A stretch of DNA of 34,469 bases from Rhodopirellula sp. (GCA_002698965.1 PAAT01000126.1:1-34469), one strand, 5' to 3'. Counted from the stretch's first letter, positions 24,701-34,226 are shown. Translations and numbers: made by a program. Notes: generated by a model from the sequence alone, not told the origin.

Positions 24701-26047
24701 TTAGCCCATCAACTCCTGCATGGGAGTTGGGTCGCTTACCAAGTGGGTTGGGCGACCTTGTGGGGTATATAGAATTTTACCCGGGTCGATGCCAAGTTTC
24801 GAGTAAACCGTCGCAACAAAATTCTCCGGACTCTTTACATTTTCAATGGCGGAATATCCTTTACGGTCTGTCGCTCCGACGACAACGCCACCAGGGGTGC
24901 CGCCACCAGCCATTAAAACGCTCATGGCGTTAGCCCAATGGTCACGACCGGGAGTGGTCTGGCCGGAGAGGGTTGAAATCTTTGGCGTGCGTCCAAATTC
25001 ACCCAAGGCCAAAACCAAAGTCTCTTCCAGCATACCGCGTTCGTCCAGATCATTGATGAGTGCAGCAACGCTTTGATCCCAACTTGGAAGACGTTTTTTA
25101 CATCTACCGAAGATATCGCTGTGATGATCCCAGCCACCGTCATAAACGGTTACAAATGGGACGCCGGCTTCAACAAGTCGGCGAGCTAACAGGCAACGCT
25201 GACCAAATGAATCACGGTAGTACTTGTCACGCATATCATCGGTCTCTTGAGAAATATCAAAAGCCTGTTGAGCATCCGGAGATAGAACAAGGCTCATCCC
25301 TTGCTCATAATACTCATCAATCGCCACCGCCGGATCACCAGACGCTTTATCGTTGAAACGCTTCATGCGATCAAGCATACTTCGGACGTTTGATTTTGAT
25401 TTGAACTGTCCGTCCGTTAAACCGCCCGGGATAGCCACATCACGCACACGAAAACTGCTACCGTTCGGGTCGTCCGCAACAACGAAAGGTGCATGATTAG
25501 CCCCTAAGAAGTTCGGGCCACCACTGCGTGACATTCGGGGCAGTGAAAAGTAGTTTGGGAGAGCTGACTTGGTTCCAAGCTCATGGCTCGCCACGCTTCC
25601 CATACTCGGATGAAAACTTACAAAGGCTCCGCAACCAACGGGGATGCGAGGCGGTGCGCCGGTCATCATGTAGTGATTGCCAGCACCGTGATTTCCCTGA
25701 TTATGCCTAATCGACCGAATCATTGCGAACTTGTCACTAATCGCTGCAAGCTTCGTCATATGCTCGGAATAATGAATGCCGGAATTAGCCGTCTGACAAG
25801 TACCAAATTCGCCGCGAATTTCTGCAGGTGCATCGGGCTTCGGGTCAAACATTTCAAAGTGCGTAGGACCACCATCCATCCAAATCAGGATACAACGCTT
25901 GGCTGTACCGGTCGCCGAACCGACTGCCTTAGCCTGTGCTTTCAATCGAAGTGAGTCGGTTAAACTGAGTCCAGCACCAAACATTCCCCCCAGGCCCAGC
26001 TTCAGAGTATGGCGTCTTGTAATACCTTCGCAATTGGAATATCTCAT
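24701..26047 (-). CDS. DUF1501 family protein, Tat-exported (second copy)
   Basis: A 448-residue DUF1501 protein. The twin-arginine motif is R11-R12 in ITRRHTLKLGLGG. Conserved blocks are WMDGGPTHFEMFDPKPDAP, then SMGSVASHELG, LLARRLVEAGVPFVTV, LALGEFGRTPKI and GRDHWANAMSVLMAGGG. The D/H-rich motifs are those expected to bind metal in the alkaline phosphatase-like fold, but no reaction is established for this family. It closely parallels the copy at 28485-29822, the two flanking the PPC-domain gene, so a duplication with later divergence is plausible. It lies 79 bp after the PPC gene and 55 bp before the Gfo/Idh/MocA gene. Confidence 0.92.
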   Translation of the reverse strand: MRYSNCEGITRRHTLKLGLGGMFGAGLSLTDSLRLKAQAKAVGSATGTAKRCILIWMDGGPTHFEMFDPKPDAPAEIRGEFGTCQTANSGIHYSEHMTKLAAISDKFAMIRSIRHNQGNHGAGNHYMMTGAPPRIPVGCGAFVSFHPSMGSVASHELGTKSALPNYFSLPRMSRSGGPNFLGANHAPFVVADDPNGSSFRVRDVAIPGGLTDGQFKSKSNVRSMLDRMKRFNDKASGDPAVAIDEYYEQGMSLVLSPDAQQAFDISQETDDMRDKYYRDSFGQRCLLARRLVEAGVPFVTVYDGGWDHHSDIFGRCKKRLPSWDQSVAALINDLDERGMLEETLVLALGEFGRTPKISTLSGQTTPGRDHWANAMSVLMAGGGTPGGVVVGATDRKGYSAIENVKSPENFVATVYSKLGIDPGKILYTPQGRPTHLVSDPTPMQELMG

Positions 26048-26099
26048 GGTTCGTTTTTCACTAAAACCTAATAACTAATGTTCTCTTCTCAATAATACC

Positions 26100-26118
26100 T
26101 CACAGACAAAACCTGTGA
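26100..26118 (-). other. Small hairpin in the PPC-DUF1501 intergenic gap
   Basis: TCACAG/CTGTGA with a 7-nt loop lies 8 bp after the stop of the PPC-domain gene. There is no T tract. It may be an attenuator or mRNA-processing hairpin inside the operon, or chance. Confidence 0.3.
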
Positions 26119-26126
26119 AATACAAA

Positions 26127-28463
26127 TCACCGCACCAGATCTATCTTATCCTCGGCCAGATGCGTCCCTTGGGAATTTCGAATGGTCGCTCGCAGAATAA
26201 TAGGAGCGTTTAACACTATATCTCCAGTATCGGCAAACTGTATTTCAATCAGACCATCATTCTGCCCGGCCGGTACGGAAACTGGTATCGCGGACACCCC
26301 TTTTAGGTGGTGTGGCATCACAATTTCAACCGTGACATCACCTTGAAGCACGCCACGATTAATCGTAAATGGCAATGGTTGCTTACCTCCCGGCTGAAAT
26401 TGAACTGAGGCTATGGCACTGGTAACGGACGACAATGATGGCGAGATAAAGCATATGATCTGATCATTTTGTGCACCTGACGAATGGCTTACACGATGTT
26501 TTGTTCCGTCATGGTCTGTGATGATTGCTGAGCCGCAGACGACCATGCGGGCTGTTCGGCCAGGTTGCATCCAGGGCGCTAACTGAATGGCATATTTATA
26601 TTGCTCAGCCCCGGCGGGGACAATAATCTTCTCACCCGTGACACCCTGTAAATGACGAATTTGCTTGTCTGCCATCGTAATTTCAATTGGGCCATCATAT
26701 CCGGTCCTTTCGATATACAGCATCTTTTCAAAGGTCGAACCCCGATGAGCATAGTTCGTATCAAACGTTCCAAATAGTTTAAAGGGAGTGGCAATCGCAA
26801 CGGCCAGCTTAAGTTGATCAAATTCCTGCCAGATGGCCGTCGCTGAAATCTCTACTTCTGTTTCTGGCTCACCCTCTTCGCCGTGGAGGATCGCTTTTCC
26901 AACCACCGTAAGATCATAAGTTGAAATAGCAACTTGGTCGTCACACTTCAGTGTGACATCTGCTTCATTCTTATTTGGAGCTATTGCATTTCCTTCAACC
27001 GTTACACCTTCCGGTAAACCTTGAAACTCAAGATTTATTTCTTCACTCATTCCACCAAAACGTTTCGCAGCCACCTTCAACTTGACAGACTGCTCCCGTA
27101 CAAGGGTTAATTCACTTGCCGGTAAGGAAAGCGTAAATGATTTTGTCGATGCCGGACTTGCAGCCGTCAGCCGATAGCCAAAATTTAGTCCGCCACGACT
27201 AGCAAATCGTTCTGTTATAACCAATCGATAATCGCCATCTTCCTTAAAGGTAAATGAGAAAGAGGAGTCCGTGTTGCCTTTAGCCACATCATCATTACCT
27301 GCTAAGGTCTCGCCTTCTGCATTTTGCAACTCTACAACGGAATCGAGTCCCGAGCCAAACGCCGCCGCTTGTAAATCAAACTGAATCGTTTGTCCAGCTA
27401 TACCTTGGAGAAGCCATTCATCTTTTTGGCCTGCTTCTGTGATTTGTCCATTGAAAACCGCGGGCAATTCAACCGCCGGGAGCGGTTCTTTGTTAAGCTC
27501 TGCTTCCAGATATTCCGGGTAATCACTAACCTGGAGCTCAAACCGTCCACCGCCTGGCAACTCAACGTCTTGCTGTTCTGTTTTGCTGGTTAACGGTATT
27601 TGATACGGGGCAGCCTTAAGGCCCTGGCCTTCCAAGTTGACGCTCAATATTGCACCTCGCTGCCCGCCAAAAGGGAAAACCCTATCGACAATCTGGCCAT
27701 CGGTGATCGTTAAACGATAAACATAATTTTGCAAACCGCCAAACTGGCTGTCGTGAATACGCACCTGATAAAGACCTGTGGTATCCGCTTGAAAGCGGAG
27801 AAAGGAGTCATTGTCAAAATGGTCAACATTTTGAGCAATTAAATCACCATTTCCGCTAACAACCTGAAGATGTGAGTCCAAAGGGTACCCAAGTCTTGAA
27901 GACATTACTTCCACGGTATAGGACTTGCCTGCTTCAGCTTTGAACTGCCATACATCGACATCTTCACGCGGAAAGATCCGGCCATTGATCGTCAACGGAA
28001 GCTCAACATCAACCGGCACCGGAGTGCCATCAATTTCTTCTTCAACAATCTCAGGCAATTCACCCACAACAAAGGACTGCGCCGGTACGATGCCCTGGCT
28101 CGTCCAGACTCGCCAATAATGAATTCCTAGTGCTGCTTCCTTATCGACCTCAATCGTCGCGCCATTATCAACCGGATAGTCCTCTTTCGCCTGAGAGGCG
28201 GGCATGGCAATACGTGGACCTTCGAACCACAACGTATTGGGAAGTCGCTGAACATCTGGCGAGGCCTTGATCGACGTACTCATAAACTCAAGAGGAGCAC
28301 GATCGAAAAGATAGAACCCTCCTATCTGAACATCTATTTTCGATCCTCGTTGAGCACCGGCGGGATAGATATATGAAACGCCTGGTACTTCGGCCTTGAG
28401 GCCACTTACCATTAGAAAAATCGGAATCCCGTAACAGAGACATTGTTTTAGAACACGCCACAT
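26127..28463 (-). CDS. Exported PPC-domain (pre-peptidase C-terminal) surface protein
   Basis: A 778-residue beta-rich protein of the envelope or cell surface. Signal peptide 1-24. A conserved N-terminal start AEVPGVSYIYPAGAQRGSKIDV is followed by two PPC-type domains. The first is at about 150-255 (FPREDVDVWQFKAEAGKSYTVEV, YQVRIHDSQ, NYVYRLTI), the second at about 328-435 (AGQKDEWLLQGIAGQTIQFDL, GDYRLVITERF). Further Ig-like strands fill the C-terminal third. PPC domains are non-catalytic, usually for binding or secretion. No protease module is visible despite the domain name. It is placed 21 bp after one DUF1501 gene and 79 bp before another, so it probably works with them; a ligand- or substrate-binding role is inferred. 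Confidence 0.87.
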   Translation of the reverse strand: MWRVLKQCLCYGIPIFLMVSGLKAEVPGVSYIYPAGAQRGSKIDVQIGGFYLFDRAPLEFMSTSIKASPDVQRLPNTLWFEGPRIAMPASQAKEDYPVDNGATIEVDKEAALGIHYWRVWTSQGIVPAQSFVVGELPEIVEEEIDGTPVPVDVELPLTINGRIFPREDVDVWQFKAEAGKSYTVEVMSSRLGYPLDSHLQVVSGNGDLIAQNVDHFDNDSFLRFQADTTGLYQVRIHDSQFGGLQNYVYRLTITDGQIVDRVFPFGGQRGAILSVNLEGQGLKAAPYQIPLTSKTEQQDVELPGGGRFELQVSDYPEYLEAELNKEPLPAVELPAVFNGQITEAGQKDEWLLQGIAGQTIQFDLQAAAFGSGLDSVVELQNAEGETLAGNDDVAKGNTDSSFSFTFKEDGDYRLVITERFASRGGLNFGYRLTAASPASTKSFTLSLPASELTLVREQSVKLKVAAKRFGGMSEEINLEFQGLPEGVTVEGNAIAPNKNEADVTLKCDDQVAISTYDLTVVGKAILHGEEGEPETEVEISATAIWQEFDQLKLAVAIATPFKLFGTFDTNYAHRGSTFEKMLYIERTGYDGPIEITMADKQIRHLQGVTGEKIIVPAGAEQYKYAIQLAPWMQPGRTARMVVCGSAIITDHDGTKHRVSHSSGAQNDQIICFISPSLSSVTSAIASVQFQPGGKQPLPFTINRGVLQGDVTVEIVMPHHLKGVSAIPVSVPAGQNDGLIEIQFADTGDIVLNAPIILRATIRNSQGTHLAEDKIDLVR

Positions 28464-28484
28464 GGATATCTTCGCCCGTTGAGA

Positions 28485-29822
28485 TTAGAAGAGTTCAGAG
28501 ATAACACGTCCTGTGCCAGGCACAATTGGCACGGGACGACCTTCAGGAGTAAGAAACTCCCGTTCAGGATCGATACCCATACCATGGTAAATCGTCGCCA
28601 TTAAGTCTGCCGGCCCAAACGGTGTGGTTGCAGGCCGTTCTGCCCGTTCGTTCGAGGCACCAATCACTCGGCCACCCTGAACTCCACCACCTGCCAGTGC
28701 AATGGCACAGCTTGGGCCCCAGTGGTCTCTTCCTGCATCTTTATTAATGCGGGGTGTACGACCAAACTCACCAGTCACAAGGACCATGGTGGAATCAAGC
28801 ATTCCTCGATCTTCCAGATCTGCAAGCAATGAGGACATGGCTGCATCAAGTTTAGGCAATAATTCATTCTTAAGAACATGAAAGTTGTTGTAGTGGGTAT
28901 CCCAGTCAATATGGTTTACAAAAGCACAACGAACGCCTGCTTCAATCAATCGGCGAGCCATTAGGCACGACTGGCCCAACATATTACGACCATATTTTTC
29001 ACGGACTACATCCGGTTCGCTATTAATATCAAAGGCTGCTTTGGTCGCTTCGGATGTCATCAGTTCGAAGGCTTTTTCCTGATAGGTGCGCATAGCCCGT
29101 GCACCCTGATTAGCCTGCGTAATAGCGGACTGTTCGTATCGATTGATCGTCTTTAAAAGTGAACGGCGGTCATTCAGGCGACGGGAAGCCACAGCAACTG
29201 GTGGTGCAAGGTCGGGCACCTTGAAGTCCGGTGCATTGGGGTCTGCACCAACAACAAATGGCGTTGCGGTGGAACCAAGATAACTGGAGCCGGCGCTATT
29301 GTGCATCCGGGGTAAACAGACGTATGGTGGCACCCCGCCGCGAGGTCCGAGTTCTTTGCCAATAACTGCGCCTACACATGGCTTTTGATTGTTCGGTTTA
29401 AGACCACCATTGAAGCCCGGACCTGATGGATAACCGGTCAGCATGAAGTGGTCGGCCTGGCCATGGTTACTGTTTGCATGTCCAAAGGAACGAACAAGTG
29501 AAAACTTGTCATGTATTTTCGCCAGCTTAGGGAGGTGTTCACTAATATGAATACCTGGAAGATTGGTTGAAACAGGTGTGAAGTCACCGCGGAATTCAGA
29601 TGGAGCATCGGGTTTCATATCCCATGTGTCAATCGTAGACAGACCACCCTGTAAAAACACGATAATCAAAGAAGTATCTTTCGTATCGACACCATTAGCT
29701 TTTAAGCGAGCTTCATGCTCAAGAAGGCTCGGCAGAGTTAAGCCCATTCCAAACGCACCCGCTGCGCCAAAACGCAACATGTCTCGTCTGCGAATCCCGT
29801 CACAAAATCGTTGTTGAGTCAT
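28485..29822 (-). CDS. DUF1501 family protein, Tat-exported (first copy)
   Basis: A 445-residue DUF1501 protein with a triple-arginine Tat leader (R11-R13 in IRRRDMLRFGAAG). Conserved blocks: FLQGGLSTIDTWDMKPDAP, where the Gly-Gly-Pro of the other copies is Gly-Gly-Leu; then SLVRSFGHANSNHGQ, LMARRLIEAGVRCAFV, VLVTGEFGRTPRI and GRDHWGPSCAIALAGGG. It follows the BIG2-PSD1 gene after 13 bp and precedes the PPC gene by 21 bp, so co-transcription is very likely. GAGG lies about 10 nt before the ATG. Function unknown; its fold clan suggests a phosphatase/sulfatase-like metal site. Confidence 0.92.
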   Translation of the reverse strand: MTQQRFCDGIRRRDMLRFGAAGAFGMGLTLPSLLEHEARLKANGVDTKDTSLIIVFLQGGLSTIDTWDMKPDAPSEFRGDFTPVSTNLPGIHISEHLPKLAKIHDKFSLVRSFGHANSNHGQADHFMLTGYPSGPGFNGGLKPNNQKPCVGAVIGKELGPRGGVPPYVCLPRMHNSAGSSYLGSTATPFVVGADPNAPDFKVPDLAPPVAVASRRLNDRRSLLKTINRYEQSAITQANQGARAMRTYQEKAFELMTSEATKAAFDINSEPDVVREKYGRNMLGQSCLMARRLIEAGVRCAFVNHIDWDTHYNNFHVLKNELLPKLDAAMSSLLADLEDRGMLDSTMVLVTGEFGRTPRINKDAGRDHWGPSCAIALAGGGVQGGRVIGASNERAERPATTPFGPADLMATIYHGMGIDPEREFLTPEGRPVPIVPGTGRVISELF

Positions 29823-29835
29823 CTTCGTAAACCTC

Positions 29836-32259
29836 TTAGTGGTTAAATAAGAACTCCAGAGAATTCATAACACTCCAGGCTACGTCCTCTAAGGCGAGTT
29901 GCCTGTCGTCTGAATTCTCTAAATGCCCGACAGCAGCTTCCAGCTCATTCTCATTCGGATATCGTGCAAAACATATTAAATAGATTTCTTCGATTGCCTT
30001 CTTATTATCGGCAATTTTGGTGGCGATCGCCCTAATCCGTCCATCCTGATGGTTTAATTTTTTCTGGATGGCTGGTGAATTAAGCACGTGTAACACCTGA
30101 CTAATCGTTGGTTCGCTTACACGCTCACATTCGCATGCGGTCGCCCGAACTGGTCGACCGAACACTTTCAGGAAATAATTAGGGACCGAACTGTCCCACA
30201 ACTCGATGGCACGGCTACCTGCCGGAACCCCTTCAAATTTCTCAGGGCGACCGGTTACCTGAGAAATTGCATCCAGCATCACTTCAGCTTCCAGTTGTTT
30301 GAAAAGATAACGGGAGTAGTTCTGTTCATCACGTTCGTTCGTCGGATTCACCTCTGGCGATCGCTGGTAGGTTGCACTCATCAAAATAGTTTTTACCAAT
30401 TGCCGAAAATCAAAATCCGCTTCCACGAAATGATGTGACAACGCCTCCAGCAAGGCTGGGTTCGTTGGTGGATTGGTCAACCGAACATCATCGACAGGCT
30501 CAACAATACCTCTACCCATAAAATGAGCCCAAGTACGATTAGCGACATTACGGGCAAACCAGGGGTTATTTGTTGCCGTCATCCACTCCGCCAGGACCAA
30601 ACGCCGATCGCCTTCTGGAGATTGCTCTGGCATTACCGTACCCAATGCATAAGCGTTCACTGACTCGCCAGTGCGGGGGTGCTTGGTGACAGGATTACCA
30701 CTTGCAAGCAATACTTCACCCACCTTGGATGGTTTATATTGCAGCTGAGTGAAAAATGCCTGCATCCCAAAATAGTCTTTTTGTCCCCAACGGTCATAAG
30801 GATGATGGTGACACTCGGCACACTCGATACGAACCCCTAGAAACACCTGACTCAAGGTGCTCGCGCGCTTGGCCGAAGGCACCGCCTTGTAGAACAAACC
30901 TGCTGGTGATTCACGCAATGGCCCCTCGGCAACAAGCAGTTCTCTGGCGAACTGGTTCAGTGGCTTGTTTTGTTGGAAGCTCTCGCGAATCCAGTTGTAA
31001 TAGAGGTAAGCGTTTTCGTGACCCAAAGCCAGTCGATCCACTCGTAACAAATCAGACCATTTCAAGGCCCAGTAGGTACTAAACTCGTCCCGTACTAAAA
31101 GTTGATCTATTAACTGCTCGCGTTTGTTTAAGTCTTTCCGTGCCAAAAACTCCCGTGCTTCCTGCGCAGTAGGTAACGTTCCGATCGTATCAATGTAGAC
31201 ACGTCTTAGGAACTGCTCGTCATCACAGTCACCCGAAGGAAGGATATTGAGTTTCTTTAGATTGTTAAGAACGTGATCGTCAATAAAGTTATACTGTTGC
31301 GAGCTCGGATAGGACTTGATTGTTTCTTCACGAGGAACAAAAACATGTAGCACGTCGACTCGCCCCATATAAGTAGCCATCACCGCCGCTGTTCCCGGGG
31401 ACTGACCGGCCGTCACATGGCCAAGCGCATCGACCACTGCTTGATTGGGAGAGTTAGTCTGAAATTGAGTTAGTTCCGTAACATCGACCTGCCGACCATC
31501 GGAAAGCGTCGCCATCGCTCGCAACTGCTGCGTCTCGCCCATTTTGAATATTCTTTGCCGAGGCGTCATCTCCAAAGAGACAATCGTGGCATCTTCATCG
31601 GATCCGACTGGTAATCCCTGAGCAATCCAATCCCGAATCGTTCGATATTCGGGACGTTCGCGAGGGATCGGAATCCCTCCTCCGTGTGGAGTTCCGCCGC
31701 TCATTTTTCGAAGCAGCAAACTTGCCTGAGGTGATCCTGGGAACACGCGACGACCGCGACCTTCCATCGCAATCGCCTGATAATCCGCCACCGGATCAAA
31801 GCCAAACACTGACAACTTGAAGCCGTTCTGACCCTCTGCTTTTCCATGGCAACCCGACGTATTACAGCGATATCGACTCAGAATGGGAATGATATCGTTT
31901 TCGAAATTAAGTGTTAGCCGGGCGTGAGTATGGCGTGTCTTTACCGGAACTACCGCCGTAAATTTGTCAAATTCAACGGTGACGGTCCCGTCACCATCTT
32001 TTCGACTGCGAACAACGCCTGACCGAGAAACGCTGATATAACCTGGTGAAAAACTATACTTGGCAAGATGAGTTAAGTCTGTTGGGTTATCTTCAGCATC
32101 GTAACCGGTAACCAGCAATTGCATGGAAGAGTCTTTGCCTTCCAATGAAACCTGGGCTGGTGTCACCGCGATCCGAGTATGCTCGGCACCGTGAGCGCAT
32201 ACAAATAGAATCTGCGTAAATAGAAGACTGGCGACGAATAGTAGGCGGGGTCGTCTCAT
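29836..32259 (-). CDS. BIG2-PSCyt-DUF1549-DUF1553 protein with a CX4CH heme-like motif
   Basis: An 807-residue exported protein. Signal peptide 1-24. A bacterial Ig-like (BIG2) domain (about 28-108) is followed by a cytochrome-like domain with RCNTSGCHG (C132, C137, H138), a CX4CH spacing instead of CXXCH. A second BIG2-like domain follows (about 225-310). DUF1549 then starts near 325 (RRVYIDTIGTLPTAQEAREFL) and contains a regular CAECH motif (C480, C483, H484). DUF1553 fills the rest, with WFARNVANRTWAHFMGRGIVEP. Heme binding is inferred from the motifs. It starts the five-gene operon with DUF1501 after 13 bp. Compared with the PSD1 protein at 17099-20239 it has the Ig-like modules and lacks the inserted beta block, so the two are different subtypes. 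Confidence 0.92.
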   Translation of the reverse strand: MRRPRLLFVASLLFTQILFVCAHGAEHTRIAVTPAQVSLEGKDSSMQLLVTGYDAEDNPTDLTHLAKYSFSPGYISVSRSGVVRSRKDGDGTVTVEFDKFTAVVPVKTRHTHARLTLNFENDIIPILSRYRCNTSGCHGKAEGQNGFKLSVFGFDPVADYQAIAMEGRGRRVFPGSPQASLLLRKMSGGTPHGGGIPIPRERPEYRTIRDWIAQGLPVGSDEDATIVSLEMTPRQRIFKMGETQQLRAMATLSDGRQVDVTELTQFQTNSPNQAVVDALGHVTAGQSPGTAAVMATYMGRVDVLHVFVPREETIKSYPSSQQYNFIDDHVLNNLKKLNILPSGDCDDEQFLRRVYIDTIGTLPTAQEAREFLARKDLNKREQLIDQLLVRDEFSTYWALKWSDLLRVDRLALGHENAYLYYNWIRESFQQNKPLNQFARELLVAEGPLRESPAGLFYKAVPSAKRASTLSQVFLGVRIECAECHHHPYDRWGQKDYFGMQAFFTQLQYKPSKVGEVLLASGNPVTKHPRTGESVNAYALGTVMPEQSPEGDRRLVLAEWMTATNNPWFARNVANRTWAHFMGRGIVEPVDDVRLTNPPTNPALLEALSHHFVEADFDFRQLVKTILMSATYQRSPEVNPTNERDEQNYSRYLFKQLEAEVMLDAISQVTGRPEKFEGVPAGSRAIELWDSSVPNYFLKVFGRPVRATACECERVSEPTISQVLHVLNSPAIQKKLNHQDGRIRAIATKIADNKKAIEEIYLICFARYPNENELEAAVGHLENSDDRQLALEDVAWSVMNSLEFLFNH

Positions 32260-32364
32260 CCCTTTATTCTAGCCTAATCTACGCACAAACCTAAATAGAA
32301 ACTCCATGAAGCACCTCTTGTTTCTGGCTGTCCGCTCGAGGGCACGTTTACAGAACGATACAAC

Positions 32365-33363
32365 TTATTCTGCTTTCGGCCATAGCGCGTAGCCTTCGAC
32401 TTTCGTTCTGACCTGCCAAAGCGTTTTTCCGGCCGTGATAAACAATGTCTTCATGTCTGAACCGCCAAAGCAACAATTTGTAACCATATCCTCCGGTACT
32501 CGAATGACCCCTTCAAGTTTCCCCTCCGGTGAAAAAACATAAACACCTGCCGGGTTGTCGAGGTTTTGATTTGGATACTTTCGGTTGGCTCCCGCTGTAA
32601 CATATAGATTCCCCTTACTATCCATGCACATGCCATCACCGCCACGACCGTCACCGAAATCATGCAGTTCCCTGGGTTTGCCGGTTGGGAGTCCATCTGG
32701 GTCAAGACGAAATGACCAGAGTTTTCGCTGAGGAACACCTGGGTTATTATCCACAACGTAAAGTGTTTTCTCATCCTGGCTGATCGCAATACCGTTAGGA
32801 CGAGCGACAATCTTATTATCCAACACTCGCACAAGCCCGGTACCATCGGAATTTACTCGGTAGACACCTTCAACGCCATCAAGCTCCAGCATACTGCGGT
32901 CAGGTGAATAGTATGGATCCGTGAAATAGATACGACCAGCTTTGTCGATACACAAATCGTTAGGACTGTTAAACCGGCCTCCTTGATACTTGTCCGCAAT
33001 GATCGTTTGCTCTTTGCTAATCGGATCAATACGAACAATTCGACGACCACCTAACCCGCCTTTTTCGTTCCCCTGACAAGCTACCAGGAAACCTTTAGAG
33101 TCAAACATTAACCCATTAGCACGACCGCTGGGCCGAAGAAACGTATCGGCAATCGCTGCTCCTGATGCAAGCCGCAGGATTCGATTATTTTGAATGTCGG
33201 TATAGAAAACGCTGCCATCGCGATGATACGCCGGACCTTCGGTAAAGACTAATTCATTGACAGATGTTACTTCTGAATCAACAACGGAAGGAGTATCCTG
33301 CGCCTCGCCTATCTGTGACAACGCAAAAAATAATCCAATCAATAAGGTGGTGGTAAATTTCAT
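32365..33363 (-). CDS. SMP-30/gluconolactonase-like secreted beta-propeller
   Basis: A 332-residue exported protein, signal peptide 1-21. The six-bladed propeller repeats are visible (GSVFYTDIQNNRILRL, GRIYFTDPYYSPDR, KTLYVVDNNPG, GNLYVTAGANRKYP). Metal-site residues expected in this family are present: the Glu of FTEGPAY, Asn of RFNSPND, Asn of RPNGIA and Asp of GGDGMCMD. Family members hydrolyse sugar lactones or other lactones with Ca2+ or Zn2+; the actual substrate is unknown. It sits 105 bp upstream of the BIG2-PSD1 gene and 102 bp after the phosphoesterase gene, all on one strand. Lactone hydrolysis would fit with an exported sugar oxidoreductase, which makes lactones, but that link is inference. 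Confidence 0.9.
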   Translation of the reverse strand: MKFTTTLLIGLFFALSQIGEAQDTPSVVDSEVTSVNELVFTEGPAYHRDGSVFYTDIQNNRILRLASGAAIADTFLRPSGRANGLMFDSKGFLVACQGNEKGGLGGRRIVRIDPISKEQTIIADKYQGGRFNSPNDLCIDKAGRIYFTDPYYSPDRSMLELDGVEGVYRVNSDGTGLVRVLDNKIVARPNGIAISQDEKTLYVVDNNPGVPQRKLWSFRLDPDGLPTGKPRELHDFGDGRGGDGMCMDSKGNLYVTAGANRKYPNQNLDNPAGVYVFSPEGKLEGVIRVPEDMVTNCCFGGSDMKTLFITAGKTLWQVRTKVEGYALWPKAE

Positions 33364-33465
33364 AGCAGTAACCTAGCAGGCCTTAACCAAAGGGAATTAA
33401 ACTTCTCAGAGCGTTCATTGTAAACGCAAAAACATTGACGTGGGACTCCATCCAGCATCACCTTT

Positions 33466-34218
33466 TTAAAGGCGAATGACTTTCGTTTCGTAGGATCCGT
33501 CGCCTTTGAGATTGAAAGTGCGAAAACCCGGGGCAATCGCGTCGACAGCAAAGTCATGAGAATTTGGTTTAAATTGCACGCAAGTGCTGGGAGTCGTAAA
33601 GACATCCGCATGGAAAATCTGAGTGTAAAATTCCTGATGCACATGTCCGCAAATCACAAGTTTGATCTGCTCAAAATCTTCAACCAGATTAGCGAAGATT
33701 CCCAGTGAAGCTAGCGACAATTGATCAATCCACTGACTTCCCACAAATACGGGAGGATGATGCATGAAAATGGCAACGGGACCAGCACACGCCGATACCG
33801 TACTTCGCAACCATCCCCATTGCTCACCAGCCAAATCGCCTTCGACGGAACCTTCAATGAGTGTATCCAAACCAATTAAAGTCCATCCATTGAGTTCGTC
33901 CAGAAACGAAACACTTTCCGGATCCTCTCGAATAATTGAAGAAAAAACTTTTTGCATCGGTGCTCGAGTGTCGTGGTTTCCCGGAATCACCCGCAGGCGA
34001 TCATGCCATGGAGACAGTGCCTCGAAAAGTTCCTGGTAGACATCTTCCCTTTCGTCATGCACCAAATCACCCGTCACGATCAGCCGCTCACAATCGGCAT
34101 GATGCTCCATCAAGTACTTTCTCATTTTAAGAAAGGCTGCTCTTGTGTCATGTTCGAGCAACAGCGGCCCGTCACCGGCAACAAGATGGAGGTCTGTAAT
34201 TTGAACAATCTGAGACAT
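33466..34218 (-). CDS. Calcineurin-like metallophosphoesterase (CpdA-like)
   Basis: A 250-residue cytoplasmic phosphodiesterase or phosphatase with a two-metal site. All motifs are visible: TDLHL (D9, H11), VTGDLVHDE (D51), PGNHDT (N81, H82), the histidine in FMHHPPVF and CGHVHQEFY. Overall length and motif order match CpdA/Icc-type 3',5'-cyclic nucleotide phosphodiesterases and GpdQ-like enzymes. No signal peptide is present. The substrate cannot be decided, so I leave the gene unnamed. The gene follows the truncated gene at the window edge after 8 bp and could be co-transcribed with it. Confidence 0.9.
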   Translation of the reverse strand: MSQIVQITDLHLVAGDGPLLLEHDTRAAFLKMRKYLMEHHADCERLIVTGDLVHDEREDVYQELFEALSPWHDRLRVIPGNHDTRAPMQKVFSSIIREDPESVSFLDELNGWTLIGLDTLIEGSVEGDLAGEQWGWLRSTVSACAGPVAIFMHHPPVFVGSQWIDQLSLASLGIFANLVEDFEQIKLVICGHVHQEFYTQIFHADVFTTPSTCVQFKPNSHDFAVDAIAPGFRTFNLKGDGSYETKVIRL

Positions 34219-34226
34219 CAGCGTTC

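Noticed and set aside
26127..28463. Calling the PPC-domain protein a peptidase
   Set aside because: The PPC domain name refers to its position in other proteins; no protease motif is visible here.
33411..33427. GCGTT/AACGC hairpin between the phosphoesterase and SMP-30 genes as a terminator
   Set aside because: Five base pairs, no following T run on the minus strand; an operon-internal chance repeat is as likely.
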